A DNA stretch of 64,000 nt from CAVTLG01 sp963735495 (GCA_963735495.1 CAVTLG010000009.1:1364001-1428000), one strand, 5' to 3'; counted from the first letter of the stretch, positions 1 to 9,611 are shown. Numbers and translations are program-made. The notes: a model not told the origin generated them from the sequence alone.

Positions 1-396
1 TCTGGCAAGGTAGAGTTTCTGGCGAAAGAGGGCGTTCTCATCGGCATACCAGACGCGCAGAAACGCGAATACCAGGTCCTTGTTGGCTCTTTTGTATTGA
101 TCGAGCACGGCAAAGAAGCGCACAAGTTTGTCCTGGGCAGACATCTCGTGAGCAGAGACGATGGGAAGCACGAGTTGTTCGGCTTGCTCTCCGACACGTT
201 CAACCAGCCCCATCAGTAATGCTTGCTTGGACTCAAAGTAGTGATAGAACGCTCCCCTGGAAATCTGGAGATCCTCCAGGATGTCCTGGGTCGTCATCTG
301 CTCATAGCCCTTGGTTGCAATGTGGCGTTGGGCCACATCCAGGATGGCATTGCGCTTCTCGGCGTAGTCCTGTACGTTGACACTTCGTGACACCAT
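1..396 (-). CDS. TetR/AcrR-family transcriptional regulator (3' end beyond window)
   Basis: DNA-binding repressor, 132 codons visible, cut by the left edge. The N-terminal 60 residues are a typical TetR helix-turn-helix: alanine/isoleucine-rich helix 1, then TTQDILEDLQISRGAFYHYF, where the GAFYHYF turn is the family hallmark. The rest is the start of the ligand-binding helical domain. ATG at 396 follows AAAGGAG at good spacing. The upstream promoter contains an inverted repeat (412-424), so autoregulation is likely. Target and ligand are unknown. Confidence 0.9.
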   Translation of the reverse strand, partial: MVSRSVNVQDYAEKRNAILDVAQRHIATKGYEQMTTQDILEDLQISRGAFYHYFESKQALLMGLVERVGEQAEQLVLPIVSAHEMSAQDKLVRFFAVLDQYKRANKDLVFAFLRVWYADENALFRQKLYLAR

Positions 397-411
397 GGCT
401 CCTTTTATTAG

Positions 412-468
412 ACCGACAAACGGTTTATTTATAATACGAATGATAGCTGATAGGTGAACCGTTGTCAA
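412..468 (-). promoter_or_regulatory. Promoter and probable TetR operator
   Basis: Reading on the minus strand, TTGACA (468-463) is followed after exactly 17 bases by TATCAT (445-440), a good sigma-70-type promoter for the tetR gene. Downstream lies the inverted repeat ACCGacaaaCGGT (412-424); a further AACGG half-site falls in the promoter spacer. Position just after the predicted start site suits autorepression. That TetR binds here is inference. Confidence 0.6.
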
Positions 469-534
469 GGGGAAAATGAGCCTGGAAAAAGACCTGTCTC
501 TCCTTTTCCAGGCTGTGATAAGAGTGCTCTGTAG

Positions 535-3500
535 TTAAAGCTCTACTCCACCAAAGGTCGCTACATATCCGTCATTGTAGAGGATGACAGCACCAGCGCG
601 GTTGGGCTGTACTTTGATCTCACGCTGACCATCGAGCGCAACGTGCTGATACCTGGCACTTTCTGAGATGACCAGGTACAAAGTAGCGTCGCGCAACAGT
701 CGTTTGATACATAGCAACGGACTCTCCTGGTCCACGCGTAGACTTGCCTGATAGCCAAAAACATGTTGATAGACCTGGCGTATAGCCAGAGACGTATCAG
801 ACTGCTCCAATGGAAGTCCAGACCAGACAATTTTGCCAGCGCCTTCATGGAAGGTCTTGAGATCATTGTGTGCTTTTCTCACGCTGCCAATCTTATCACT
901 ACCAAATGTATATTGGAGGCCGCTACCAGGTATGCCCTCCAGATCCTCGTAGCGGCTGACTGGCGAACTTTGCATAGCCTCCTGTGCCTCAGCGATCAGG
1001 CCAGAGTGCACAAGCAGATAGTGGGGATCACGCGTCGTCACACCACTGACCAGAAGCGTAGCGCCACGCTGCACAAATACACGTAAAGCTTGCCAGGCAG
1101 CAGGCTGGAAGGTTTGCACGGCAGGCAAAATAATGGCACGAGGCTGGCTGCTCGTCTCGATCAAATCGGCCAGCTGCTGCTCAGCAACCAGTTGGGGCAC
1201 AATACCAAAATCGTAACCCAACAGACGTATTGCCCGGCGTACAGGTTCAACGGCAAGCGATGGTCGCAAAAACCATTGTGAATAGGGGACAACGACCCAG
1301 GTATCCGTTAGCATCGCCGGTTCTATCACTTGATCCTGCAAGATCTGCATCAGGCGTCCAAATTCGCGCATGACGCTCAATTCTGGTTTAGCGCTACCAT
1401 CAGGACGTATCAGGCCAATACTGTTCTCATTCTCATTCTTCATATAAGCGTTGATGTGCCAGAGCCATTGAATCAGGCCAGCGCTACGGACAGCCAGCCC
1501 CATGAAGAGTTTGCGTTCCAGCAAATGAGCACTCATCTGCTCAGTACGCCACGGACGCATATCGACATCGCGTACAAACATTACCCCTGTTTCCTGAATC
1601 AAGTGGGGCACATGCATCGTTTTGTCGAGCAGCATATCACAGAACAGATCATCGTTATTCCACCAGGGATGCGTCGTCGTATAATCGACGGCAGGCGCAT
1701 AAAATTGGGGCGAAATGCGCGCACCAGCCTCATCCTGTCCCACACCAACCAGTCCCTGGCTGCCCGCCTCACGAATAGTCGCATACATAGTCGTCGCCCA
1801 CGCCTTGAACATCTCCTGCGAAAAAAAGGTATAGTCCATAACTTTGAGCATATTATGCTGCGTATGAACACGAATATCCGTCTGATAATCATGTTCCTGA
1901 GGCAACGTCAGTTGTTCCCAACTGGCAAGTTCAGTCGAAGTCAGTCGCCAGCGCAAGCGCAGTTCAGATAAGGTATAACGGGCAGTGAGCCAGTTTCTGA
2001 AAGCAGTCAGTTCGAAACGATCATAATGAGGAACGGGGCGGGTACTGAAAATCCGCGCAGGATCGCCAAAGCTTGGCTCGTTAATCAGATCCCAGGAGAC
2101 CAGTGCGACGGACGAGTAACGCTGCGCAAAGAGCGTAACAAAGTCACGCTGCCCCTCTATCGAACGTGGATCAAGCCAGGGATTCTGGCCCTCAAAAAGA
2201 GGAGGAAAAAAGGCGAAAAAAGTAAAGATAACTTGCATATTATGCTTACAGGCAGTCATCACAAAAGCATCTAACGCTCTCAGCGCTATTTCATTCATAG
2301 AACCGGCGTCGGGCATAAAATAGCGCCAGGCCGTCCAGATGCCCGTGCGTATCACATTCGTACCAGCACGCCGCATGGCCGCAAAATCTGTATCCCAACG
2401 CGCTGGATTTGGCTGCGTGAGAAACTTGCGTTGTACGCGACTATCCATATATGTCGTGCCAAAAAGAGGAAACAGCTGCCCATTTTGATAAAAATAATCG
2501 CGCCCGGCAGTCAGCCTTTTCTCACGAACAGCAGCAACAAGTGCCTCATCCCACACCCAGAAACCCGTCACCTGTCTCATAGGCACACCCTGCGCCGCTT
2601 GATAATACAACTCTACCTGGTAAAGACCCGGCACGTGTTGAGCTGGCAGGTAACGACGCACTTCTTGTAACGATGATGCGCCAGCAAGCTCAAGCTCAAA
2701 GCGAGCCAAAATATCGTGATCAGGTGAAATATTTCTAAATATGTTCAGTTGCAGAGAGACGTTCACGCGCGCACGAGATGAGATAACAAGCACTGGCGCT
2801 TCTGCCTGCTGGTAACTGGCAAGCAGAGGACGAACCTCAATAAAGGTAGGTTGCTCAGCTGCCAGCAGCAATAATTGTTGTATGACCGGAGCCAGTTCCA
2901 GCCAGGAGTCCTTGGACGCAGGCTGCCACGGCGAAAGCAGCCAGCGTCCACCATGAAAGCGTCCAGACTGCTGATCGAACAGCGCCGCAGGAGTGGCGAG
3001 TGGTTGGGTCGCGTCAGACGCAGATGCAACAAAAAGCAACGGCGTCAACAGCGTATCAAATGGTCCAGCCGATCCTGTATCCTGCGGCTGGTCGGCTGCC
3101 TGAGTCAGTTGCGGATAAAAGGACCAGAACTGCCCAGGCCGCTCGGAGGAGAATGGGAGCGAACAATCTTGCAGAAAAGCAGCCTCATCTGCTACCTGTA
3201 AACAAAGATCTTGCTGCGCAAGATCTAAGGGAAAGAAAGCACCCAGCAGGAGTTGATCACTATAAGCCTGCTGTTCTGGCTCAATCGCGCCATCAAAACA
3301 GATAGGACGAGTGAAAGGCATCCCACCAAAAATCGCCAGATTGCCTCCCGCTTCAAGGAAGTGAAGAATGGCTTGCCAGGCATCTTTGGGGAAATAGGGA
3401 CCGTGAAACGAGATCAGCAGATCACAGCCGGCCTGTAATCGGGCAGACAGATCGGAGGATTGAGTCAACTGACAGTCACCTGGCAGGAGCCTGGTCAACG

Positions 3501-3579
3501 TCTCATGGGAGCAGGCAGCCGGATAAGTAGGATCATGGAAGACAAGAGCTGAATGAGATAGTTTTAATGGCATTGACAT
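535..3579 (-). CDS. Clan GH-A glycoside hydrolase (GH42/GH5-like)
   Basis: Large (1014 aa) cytoplasmic glycosidase, last gene of a sugar-uptake operon. Residues 1-250 resemble a glutamine-amidotransferase-like fold. Residues ~360-720 form a (beta/alpha)8 barrel with WDLINEPS around residue 500 (E501 the likely acid/base, in the clan GH-A NEP motif) and IQETG around 663 (likely nucleophile). Residues ~740-860 look like a GH42-type trimerisation domain. No signal peptide, so it probably cleaves oligosaccharides imported by the upstream ABC permeases. It starts 26 bases after the second permease. ATG at 3579 or the in-frame ATG at 3573 could be used; the latter sits better relative to AGAGAG. 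The sugar specificity cannot be read from sequence; beta-galactosidase is only a guess. Confidence 0.8.
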   Translation of the reverse strand: MSMPLKLSHSALVFHDPTYPAACSHETLTRLLPGDCQLTQSSDLSARLQAGCDLLISFHGPYFPKDAWQAILHFLEAGGNLAIFGGMPFTRPICFDGAIEPEQQAYSDQLLLGAFFPLDLAQQDLCLQVADEAAFLQDCSLPFSSERPGQFWSFYPQLTQAADQPQDTGSAGPFDTLLTPLLFVASASDATQPLATPAALFDQQSGRFHGGRWLLSPWQPASKDSWLELAPVIQQLLLLAAEQPTFIEVRPLLASYQQAEAPVLVISSRARVNVSLQLNIFRNISPDHDILARFELELAGASSLQEVRRYLPAQHVPGLYQVELYYQAAQGVPMRQVTGFWVWDEALVAAVREKRLTAGRDYFYQNGQLFPLFGTTYMDSRVQRKFLTQPNPARWDTDFAAMRRAGTNVIRTGIWTAWRYFMPDAGSMNEIALRALDAFVMTACKHNMQVIFTFFAFFPPLFEGQNPWLDPRSIEGQRDFVTLFAQRYSSVALVSWDLINEPSFGDPARIFSTRPVPHYDRFELTAFRNWLTARYTLSELRLRWRLTSTELASWEQLTLPQEHDYQTDIRVHTQHNMLKVMDYTFFSQEMFKAWATTMYATIREAGSQGLVGVGQDEAGARISPQFYAPAVDYTTTHPWWNNDDLFCDMLLDKTMHVPHLIQETGVMFVRDVDMRPWRTEQMSAHLLERKLFMGLAVRSAGLIQWLWHINAYMKNENENSIGLIRPDGSAKPELSVMREFGRLMQILQDQVIEPAMLTDTWVVVPYSQWFLRPSLAVEPVRRAIRLLGYDFGIVPQLVAEQQLADLIETSSQPRAIILPAVQTFQPAAWQALRVFVQRGATLLVSGVTTRDPHYLLVHSGLIAEAQEAMQSSPVSRYEDLEGIPGSGLQYTFGSDKIGSVRKAHNDLKTFHEGAGKIVWSGLPLEQSDTSLAIRQVYQHVFGYQASLRVDQESPLLCIKRLLRDATLYLVISESARYQHVALDGQREIKVQPNRAGAVILYNDGYVATFGGVEL

Positions 3580-3605
3580 TTCTCTCTAGTTACAAATAGT
3601 TACGT

Positions 3606-4541
3606 TTACTTGACTTCGGCGATAGCGACCCCACTATCGATATAACGCTGTCCGACAGCGTAGAGCACGACAGGAACAGCAAGCGCAACGACCGTGGCAG
3701 CCATCATCTGAGGATACACATCGGTATAGCCGTTGGTAAAGTATAACAATCCGAGAGGAACCGTGCGTGTGTTCTGGCTGTTGAGGTAAATGAGCGGATT
3801 CCAGGCATCTCGCCAACTGGCAAGGAAGGTGAAGATGGCCACCACAATCATGACCGGCCTCGCCTGAGGAAGAATAACACTCCACCAGAGGCGCAGGTTG
3901 CTACAACCATCGATACGCGCCGCTTCATCCAGTTCGCGCGGCAGATCTATAAAGAACTGACGAAACAAAAAGATGTTAAAAGCTGAGCCAAAGAGCTGCG
4001 GCACCATGATCGGCAAAAACGTATCAATCCAACCCAGATCCTTGAAGGTAATATACAGAGGGATGGTGAGCACCTGAGCGGGGAGCATCAACGTCGAGAG
4101 CATGATAATGAACCATACTGAGCGTCCGGGAAAACGAAAGCGCGCAAAACCAAACGCCACCAACGAGGAGGTCAGCGTGTTCACAACCATTGCGTAGACT
4201 GCCAGAAAGAGGCTATTCGCCACAGCCGTAGCAAAGCCGTACACGGTGAACGCCTGCACATAATTTGACCAGACAAGTGGATTGGGTATCCATTGAATAG
4301 GATCAGCATAATACTGCGTCACGTTCTTCAATGAAGCTGATAGCAGCCACGCAAACGGCAACAAGATAATACTTGCGCCGATAATCAATATGAGGTAGGT
4401 GAGCAGCAAGCTGAGCCGCTTATAGGTGCGACCACGCTGATAGAGTTGGAGGTCTCGCTGACGATTGAGCGCATCCAGGCTCACCGAACGCGCTTCTATG
4501 CTGCCAGGTCGGCGTAATGTTTTTTGCAGTTTCAAAAGCAT
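3606..4541 (-). CDS. Carbohydrate ABC transporter permease, MalG type
   Basis: Inner-membrane permease of the CUT1 family with six predicted helices. The cytoplasmic EAA loop is clear (EAARIDGCSNLRLWWSVILP), the contact site for the ATPase. ATG at 4541 follows GGTAAGG closely; an upstream in-frame GTG at 4595 lacks a ribosome site, so the shorter form (311 aa) is preferred. It forms the translocation pore with the MalF-type permease just upstream. No ATPase is encoded in the operon, so a shared MsmX-type ATPase elsewhere is expected. Confidence 0.92.
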   Translation of the reverse strand: MLLKLQKTLRRPGSIEARSVSLDALNRQRDLQLYQRGRTYKRLSLLLTYLILIIGASIILLPFAWLLSASLKNVTQYYADPIQWIPNPLVWSNYVQAFTVYGFATAVANSLFLAVYAMVVNTLTSSLVAFGFARFRFPGRSVWFIIMLSTLMLPAQVLTIPLYITFKDLGWIDTFLPIMVPQLFGSAFNIFLFRQFFIDLPRELDEAARIDGCSNLRLWWSVILPQARPVMIVVAIFTFLASWRDAWNPLIYLNSQNTRTVPLGLLYFTNGYTDVYPQMMAATVVALAVPVVLYAVGQRYIDSGVAIAEVK

Positions 4542-4651
4542 AACCTTACCTTGCCTATTCTTTCTTTGTGCGGAAATTGCACTGAGTACGTACACGTTTC
4601 ATCTGCGCAAATAAGAGCAATTTCCGCATGCCTGACATTGAGCACACGCAC

Positions 4652-5641
4652 TTAGCGATCATAGTACGTGAGACGCCGAAATATCAGGAGCACCATACTT
4701 GTCAGTACCAGCGTGATCAGGAAGATGACGATAGCTACAGCTGAACCATAGCCATAATCGTGATAGACAAAAGCTTCCTGATAGAGATAGGTCAGGTACG
4801 TTGCCAGACTATTGCGATAGCCCAGTACCGGAGTTGTAACACCGATGGAACCAGAACCACCTCCCGCGAAGATCAACGCGGTATCGAAGACCTGAATATG
4901 CCCGATCAGCGTCAAGATCATATTAAAAAGGATGACCGGCGTGAGCAGCGGTAACGTCACATAGCGGAAACGGCACCACGCGCCCGCACCATCGATCCGC
5001 GCTGCCTCGTAGTAGGTCGTCGAGATGCCTTTGAGACCAGCAATAAAGATCAGCATGGTACCGCCCATAAACCAGAAATTGACCAGAATGAGCGCAAAAA
5101 GGCCCACGATTGGCTGATCGGTGTTGTTCAGCCAGTTAACCGCTGGTATATGGAAAATACCCAGCACAGCATTCATGAGACCGTAGTCTTCCCCCTGAAA
5201 TACCTGCACAAACATAGAACCAATGGCGACTCCCACCATCAGGCTCGGCAGGTAGAAGACGATACGGAAGAAGTGATTAGCAGGGAAGGCTCGATTGAGT
5301 AAAAGGGCCAGACCCAGTCCACCAAGAATATAGATGAGGGTAGCCAGCACGACGTATAACAACATATGCCAGCAGGTCAGCAGAAAAACCGGGTCATGCA
5401 GCAGGTTGGCATAATTCTGCCAGCCTATCCACTGTGGCGTTCCAAACAAATTATACGCGGTGAAGCTATTGTAAACCGTATCAAGCAATGGATACAAGTA
5501 GAACAGAAGAAAGCCAATGATCCAGGGCGCGATAAAGAGATAGCCACCAACCGCTTCTTTGCGCATAAAACGCCTGAACGGACTCGCTGACCGTCGATCA
5601 GTTTGACCGACCTGCGTCCTTGAGCGTGAAATTGAGAGCAT
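4652..5641 (-). CDS. Carbohydrate ABC transporter permease, MalF type
   Basis: CUT1 permease, about 330 aa, with a first helix at GGYLFIAPWIIGFLLFYLYP and the EAA loop EAARIDGAGAWCRFRYVTLP. ATG at 5641 is placed 7 bases after GAGGAG. Longer in-frame starts would translate part of a 38-bp tandem repeat and are not credible. It is separated from the binding-protein gene by 258 bases holding that repeat, and followed by its MalG-type partner after 110 bases. N-terminal ~30 residues are basic and cytoplasmic. Confidence 0.92.
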   Translation of the reverse strand: MLSISRSRTQVGQTDRRSASPFRRFMRKEAVGGYLFIAPWIIGFLLFYLYPLLDTVYNSFTAYNLFGTPQWIGWQNYANLLHDPVFLLTCWHMLLYVVLATLIYILGGLGLALLLNRAFPANHFFRIVFYLPSLMVGVAIGSMFVQVFQGEDYGLMNAVLGIFHIPAVNWLNNTDQPIVGLFALILVNFWFMGGTMLIFIAGLKGISTTYYEAARIDGAGAWCRFRYVTLPLLTPVILFNMILTLIGHIQVFDTALIFAGGGSGSIGVTTPVLGYRNSLATYLTYLYQEAFVYHDYGYGSAVAIVIFLITLVLTSMVLLIFRRLTYYDR

Positions 5642-5709
5642 ACCATGACTCCTCGCCAGCTTTTGAACTCTACTCCAGTAGGTAGGAGCGTCACCTTGCG
5701 CGCGCTGGG

Positions 5710-5864
5710 GGCGGAGGCAAGCGCCGCCCCTACCCGTACACTCCACAGGCGGAGGCAAGCGCCGCCCCTACCCGTACACTCCACAGGCGGAGGCAAGCGC
5801 CGCCCCTACCCGTACACTCCACAGGCGGAGGCAAGCGCCGCCCACACCCCGTAGACTCCACAGG
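5710..5864 (-). repeat. Four tandem copies of a 38-bp GC-rich repeat
   Basis: Copies start at 5710, 5748, 5786 and 5824, exactly 38 bp apart; the first three are near identical and the fourth is degenerate. Each contains GGCGG...CCGCC arms able to form a hairpin. The array lies inside the transport operon, between binding protein and first permease. Identical repeats without unique spacers rule out CRISPR. Its core belongs to the palindromic intergenic repeat family seen elsewhere in the window. Confidence 0.9.
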
Positions 5865-5899
5865 AGTAGATAATCGAGAATGAATGACGAAACGCTTCC

Positions 5900-7216
5900 T
5901 CAGGACTGGGCCGATAGATCCGCGTTGCCCTTCTGTTCAAACTGCTGTGCGGCCTGAGCAGGGGTGATTTTCCCGTTAGCCAGGTCGGTCAGGATATTGG
6001 TGTAGTCGGTGCCTAGCTGCTGATGCGGAGTCATGACAATAGGCTGGAATACTTGCGCACCGGCGACTAAGGTTGGTACATAGACACTCGGAGTAATGTA
6101 GGAGCTCATCTGACTAAAGGCCGTTGTATCCGCAGGCACATCACTGATCTGAGCGTAGGTCTTATCGGGACCTGTACTGATAGCCCATTGAATAAACTCC
6201 CAGGCTTCATTTACGTGCGAGCTGCCTTTATAAATACCAAAACTATTGGCATTACCCAGAGTTAGCTGCTTGCCATTCACGGTAAACAGCGGCGTCGCTC
6301 CCACTGTATCCTGCAACTTCTGCTGCTCGATCTGCGCAAAGTCGAATGCGCCCACACGCGAGAATGCGACTTTGTTCGTCAACAGGCTATCGATATCACC
6401 TGCACCCCAGGGACCATTGGCCTGTTGTGCTATCGGCACTGTGAGATTTTCTGCGTAGAGACTCTGCCAATCAGCCAGACCCTTGATACCTGCCGGCGTA
6501 TTGATCAGCATCCTGGTCGGATTGATCGGATTGTCATACACTTGCCCACCCTCCTGCTCAACGAAGCGCGTCCAGAGGGGATCTAAATCGTTGATATTGG
6601 CGGCATACTGTGTGTATTTGCCATTGACCTGCTTTGAGAGTTTTACAGCCATGCTCTTGAACTCATCAAAGGTCATTGCGTTGACTGGATCGGGGAAGGG
6701 AATACCCGCCTGGGTAAGTAAGGTTTTGTTATACCCCAACAACGGAACATAAATACCAACCGGCAATGAAAATTGTTTGCCCCCCCAACTGCATAGGGTC
6801 AGGATCTCGGGCTTCAAATTCTTAATCGCGCTTTGATAGTTTGTCAGCATACTGAGATCATAGAGAGCGCCCTGGCTGTAATAAGGAGCCGCGCTACCAC
6901 CTGCCATACCCACAATATCATAGGCATTGCCGCCCGCGACAGTCGTCTGGAGCTTGGTCCAATAATTGGCCCAGGGGAGGATCTCAGCTTTGACCTTGAT
7001 ATTGGGATGCGATGTTTCAAATTCCTTCACCCAGGCCAACATAGCATTATCCTTCGTAGGACCATTGCTCCACCAACCGTACGTCAGGGTGACAGGACCA
7101 GAGGAGGACGAACCGGAACTTCCACAAGCCTCTAGCAAAGTTCCACCGATACCAGCGGCCACAGCAGCCTTGCCGCCCTGGGCCAAAAAACGTCGTCGCG
7201 ACATGGGAAAATACAT
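5900..7216 (-). CDS. Extracellular sugar-binding lipoprotein of ABC transporter
   Basis: Family 1 solute-binding protein, 438 aa. The N-terminus carries a twin-arginine signal (SRRRFLAQGG) ending in lipobox LLEAC, Cys31, followed by a glycine/serine linker: exported folded and lipid-anchored. The mature part has the usual WWSNGPTKDNAMLAWVKEFE opening and the hinge features of MalE/UgpB-type proteins. ATG at 7216 follows AAAGGAGTGG; earlier starts give no signal peptide. It hands sugar to the two permeases downstream. Probably the most highly expressed gene of the operon; the downstream hairpin array may help with that. Confidence 0.92.
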   Translation of the reverse strand: MYFPMSRRRFLAQGGKAAVAAGIGGTLLEACGSSGSSSSGPVTLTYGWWSNGPTKDNAMLAWVKEFETSHPNIKVKAEILPWANYWTKLQTTVAGGNAYDIVGMAGGSAAPYYSQGALYDLSMLTNYQSAIKNLKPEILTLCSWGGKQFSLPVGIYVPLLGYNKTLLTQAGIPFPDPVNAMTFDEFKSMAVKLSKQVNGKYTQYAANINDLDPLWTRFVEQEGGQVYDNPINPTRMLINTPAGIKGLADWQSLYAENLTVPIAQQANGPWGAGDIDSLLTNKVAFSRVGAFDFAQIEQQKLQDTVGATPLFTVNGKQLTLGNANSFGIYKGSSHVNEAWEFIQWAISTGPDKTYAQISDVPADTTAFSQMSSYITPSVYVPTLVAGAQVFQPIVMTPHQQLGTDYTNILTDLANGKITPAQAAQQFEQKGNADLSAQS

Positions 7217-7410
7217 AATTCCACTCCTTTGTATTGAATACGTACCTGAAAACTGGAACAACACCGTTGTGTCCCTATGGGGCCTATTGAAAAAATCACT
7301 CTGGCATTTAACCTGTTCAACTTCGTGGTATGCCACAAAAGTGGCGCATCCTCGTTTAGAAACCTCCTCTCTTCCACAGAAAACAAGCACGGCAAGACTA
7401 GATGAGTGCA

Positions 7411-8472
7411 TTAGATGCGTAGCGCACTCACCGAGTCCCGTTTGATCAATTCAACCGCCAGAATGCTCGCTATGGCGACCATATCTGGATCGGCAACACG
7501 TGCCAGCAGGCTTTTCACGGCAACATAGCCCAGTGCCTCTGTGTTCACGCGCACGGTCGATAAAGCCGGTGTGAGATGCTCGACCAGATCAATATCATCA
7601 AAACCGATTAACGATATATCCTCTGGCACCTGGCGTCCGGCCTCACGCAACGCCTTCATGGCCCCTATCGCAATTGAATCATTGGCGCAGAACAATGCAG
7701 TAAACACAACGTTCCGGGCCAGGAGACGCTTACAGGCTTCATAGGCACTTTCAGGCGAAAGCGTGCAGGCTTCATATAACGTGTAGTCGACTCCCAGGCC
7801 AGCATCCCGTAATGCCGTCCGATAGCCAGCAGCACGACGCTCTAAGGTGTAAATCTTGTTGACCGGCCTTGGACCCTGCACAACAGGACCGCCAATAAAG
7901 GCAATCCGGCTATGGCCTGCCTCGATCAGGTATTCGACGGCGGATCTGGCTCCCTCAAAATTGTCACAGAGCACTGTGTCAGCCGCAATACCAGGCATGT
8001 AATTATCGACAAGCACCATAGGCGTGTTGAGTTGCTTGATCAAGCGAATGGTCTCTAGCTCGGCAGGACCAACAAACAAGATGCCATCCAGGTTCATCTC
8101 CTTGATCGTAGCAATCAGCCTTGGCGGCGTCTGCGCTAGTTCGCCAATAGCACGGTAGGTGACTTTAATATTAGATTTGCGCGCCTCGTTCTCTGCGCCA
8201 TGCAGAATATGCGACCAGAAAGGGTTGCTGGTGGCAGCCGTTTCATCCACGTTAGAGCAGTAGAGAAAACCAATCTCTTTGATGGCTCGATACGCGCTGT
8301 GCGGCGAGTCGTGACTCACGGAGCGCGCGTATCCCAGCTCCGCTGCCACTTTCAGGACGCGTAGCCGCACCTCTTCCGTCACATTCTTGTGATTGTTGAA
8401 AACTCGGGAAACCGTACCAACCGAGACCTCGGCCTCCCGCGCAATATCCTTTACGGTTATCGATGTGGTCAC
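7411..8472 (-). CDS. LacI-family transcriptional regulator
   Basis: 353 aa, length typical of LacI/PurR. Helix-turn-helix at residues 6-30 (VKDIAREAEVSVGTVSRVFN), then the hinge helix and a periplasmic-binding-protein-like effector domain (residues ~65-345, ending with LIGFDDIDLVEHLTPALSTVRV). Start is GTG at 8472 with a weak ribosome site. First gene of the sugar operon and probably its local repressor; it most likely senses the imported sugar or a breakdown product. A 17-bp perfect palindrome lies 50 bases upstream. Confidence 0.92.
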   Translation of the reverse strand: MTTSITVKDIAREAEVSVGTVSRVFNNHKNVTEEVRLRVLKVAAELGYARSVSHDSPHSAYRAIKEIGFLYCSNVDETAATSNPFWSHILHGAENEARKSNIKVTYRAIGELAQTPPRLIATIKEMNLDGILFVGPAELETIRLIKQLNTPMVLVDNYMPGIAADTVLCDNFEGARSAVEYLIEAGHSRIAFIGGPVVQGPRPVNKIYTLERRAAGYRTALRDAGLGVDYTLYEACTLSPESAYEACKRLLARNVVFTALFCANDSIAIGAMKALREAGRQVPEDISLIGFDDIDLVEHLTPALSTVRVNTEALGYVAVKSLLARVADPDMVAIASILAVELIKRDSVSALRI

Positions 8473-8846
8473 TTCTAATAAATCTTTCTCACACTGTTGG
8501 CACTACTTAGCAGTCAATTTGTTTCCAAATAATTTGGAATAATTTCATTGAATCATTGATAACATACATTTCTTGCCTTGTCAATAGGACGCAGGGAAGC
8601 TTTGCTATGCACGCCTGGATTCGCATGGAGTAGACTACAATCATCGGGTCGAATACATGTGGTTGCTGGTCTCTGCGGAGCGAGATTGACAGAAGGCGAG
8701 CGGCAGACGCGATAAATCTGATCACTACCTTCCTGGCAATGAATGACCTGAGATCATCACGATATCCCATGGCAGCGATGCTCATATGCAGATAAATCGA
8801 GTCCATTGCGCCTTTTATTTCAATGAACGTTCCACCATAATATGTG
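8473..8846. other. Intergenic region upstream of lacI
   Basis: 374 bases between the lacI start and the rsmG stop. Apart from the palindrome at 8523-8539 no site stands out. A 99-codon open frame on the minus strand (8507-8806) lacks a ribosome site and recognisable protein features and is not called. Confidence 0.6.
8523..8539. promoter_or_regulatory. 17-bp perfect palindrome, probable LacI-family operator
   Basis: TTCCAAATAATTTGGAA is perfectly symmetric about its central base and lies in the AT-rich region 50 bases upstream of the LacI-family gene. The size and position fit an autoregulatory operator. Unusually for this family it has no central CG pair. No second copy was seen in front of the binding-protein gene. 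Confidence 0.5.
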
Positions 8847-9611
8847 TCAAATAGTCCGATCTTTCTGTGGTTTGTTCGAGCTTAGCGGCTTTTTGGTCAT
8901 GGCGGCCCAGCTACGCGGGAATTGCTTTGGGCAGCTTTTTTGCTGCCGCCAGAGCAGGAGACGACGGCCATCGGTCAGCCCTGGCAAGGTCACAGGAACA
9001 TCGGCCTCTAAATGTGCTCCGACCTGCGTGGCCATACGTTTACCCAAAGGTAGTTCTGTCGCTAAGTCGCCTTTTTTGGGCAGGACAATAGCACCACCAA
9101 CCTGGCAATATGGCGCACAGGTCTCTAGCAGCGTCGAGAGCGAGGCAACAGCACGCGCAGTAACAACATCAAAGGAGGCACGATAGAGCGGCTTGTGAGC
9201 AAGCTCTTCCGCGCGTCCATGAATGACCGTGAGCTGCTCAAGCTGAAGTACTTCGACGATATGGCGCAGGAAGAGCGTCTTCTTGCCCGTCGCCTCAAGG
9301 AGCGTAATTGACCAGTCAGGGCGCACGATTTTCAACGGAAGTCCGGGAAAGCCTGCTCCCGAGCCAATGTCGAGCAGGCGTAGCGCTGACCCGTCACAGA
9401 CGTTGAGTAACGCTAACAAATCGAGGAAGTGTTTGAGCAACACTTCCTCGGGGTCCGTAATCGCGGTTAAGTTGATGCGCGTATTCCAGTCAAGCAGCTC
9501 TTGCTGATAGAGCTGGAACTGAGCCAGCAGACGAGCCTCATCCGCCGTGTGCGGCAACAGACCCAGCTCGCGCAAACCCTCCAGAAACACCACCGATACA
9601 TGTTCAGACAT
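8847..9611 (-). CDS. rsmG: 16S rRNA (guanine-N7) methyltransferase RsmG
   Basis: SAM-dependent enzyme that methylates N7 of G527 of 16S rRNA (E. coli numbering). 254 aa. Diagnostic pieces: WNTRINLTAI near residue 42, the SAM-binding loop LLDIGSGAGFPGLPLKI (~79-95), and ARAVASLSTLLE in the middle. ATG at 9611 abuts the stop codon of the upstream VWA gene, so the two are probably translationally coupled. Usually found beside mnmG or parAB; here it closes an AAA+/VWA operon. Last ~20 residues are basic and poorly conserved. Confidence 0.95.
   Translation of the reverse strand: MSEHVSVVFLEGLRELGLLPHTADEARLLAQFQLYQQELLDWNTRINLTAITDPEEVLLKHFLDLLALLNVCDGSALRLLDIGSGAGFPGLPLKIVRPDWSITLLEATGKKTLFLRHIVEVLQLEQLTVIHGRAEELAHKPLYRASFDVVTARAVASLSTLLETCAPYCQVGGAIVLPKKGDLATELPLGKRMATQVGAHLEADVPVTLPGLTDGRRLLLWRQQKSCPKQFPRSWAAMTKKPLSSNKPQKDRTI

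Noticed and set aside
5645..5854. Plus-strand open frame through the 38-bp repeats
   Set aside because: It only reads the tandem repeat (repeating RRRQAPPLP-like peptide) and lies antisense inside the transport operon.
5710..5864. Possible CRISPR array
   Set aside because: Units are contiguous and identical, without unique spacers; no cas genes.
8507..8806. 99-codon minus-strand gene
   Set aside because: No ribosome site, no protein features, and it covers the presumed lacI promoter.
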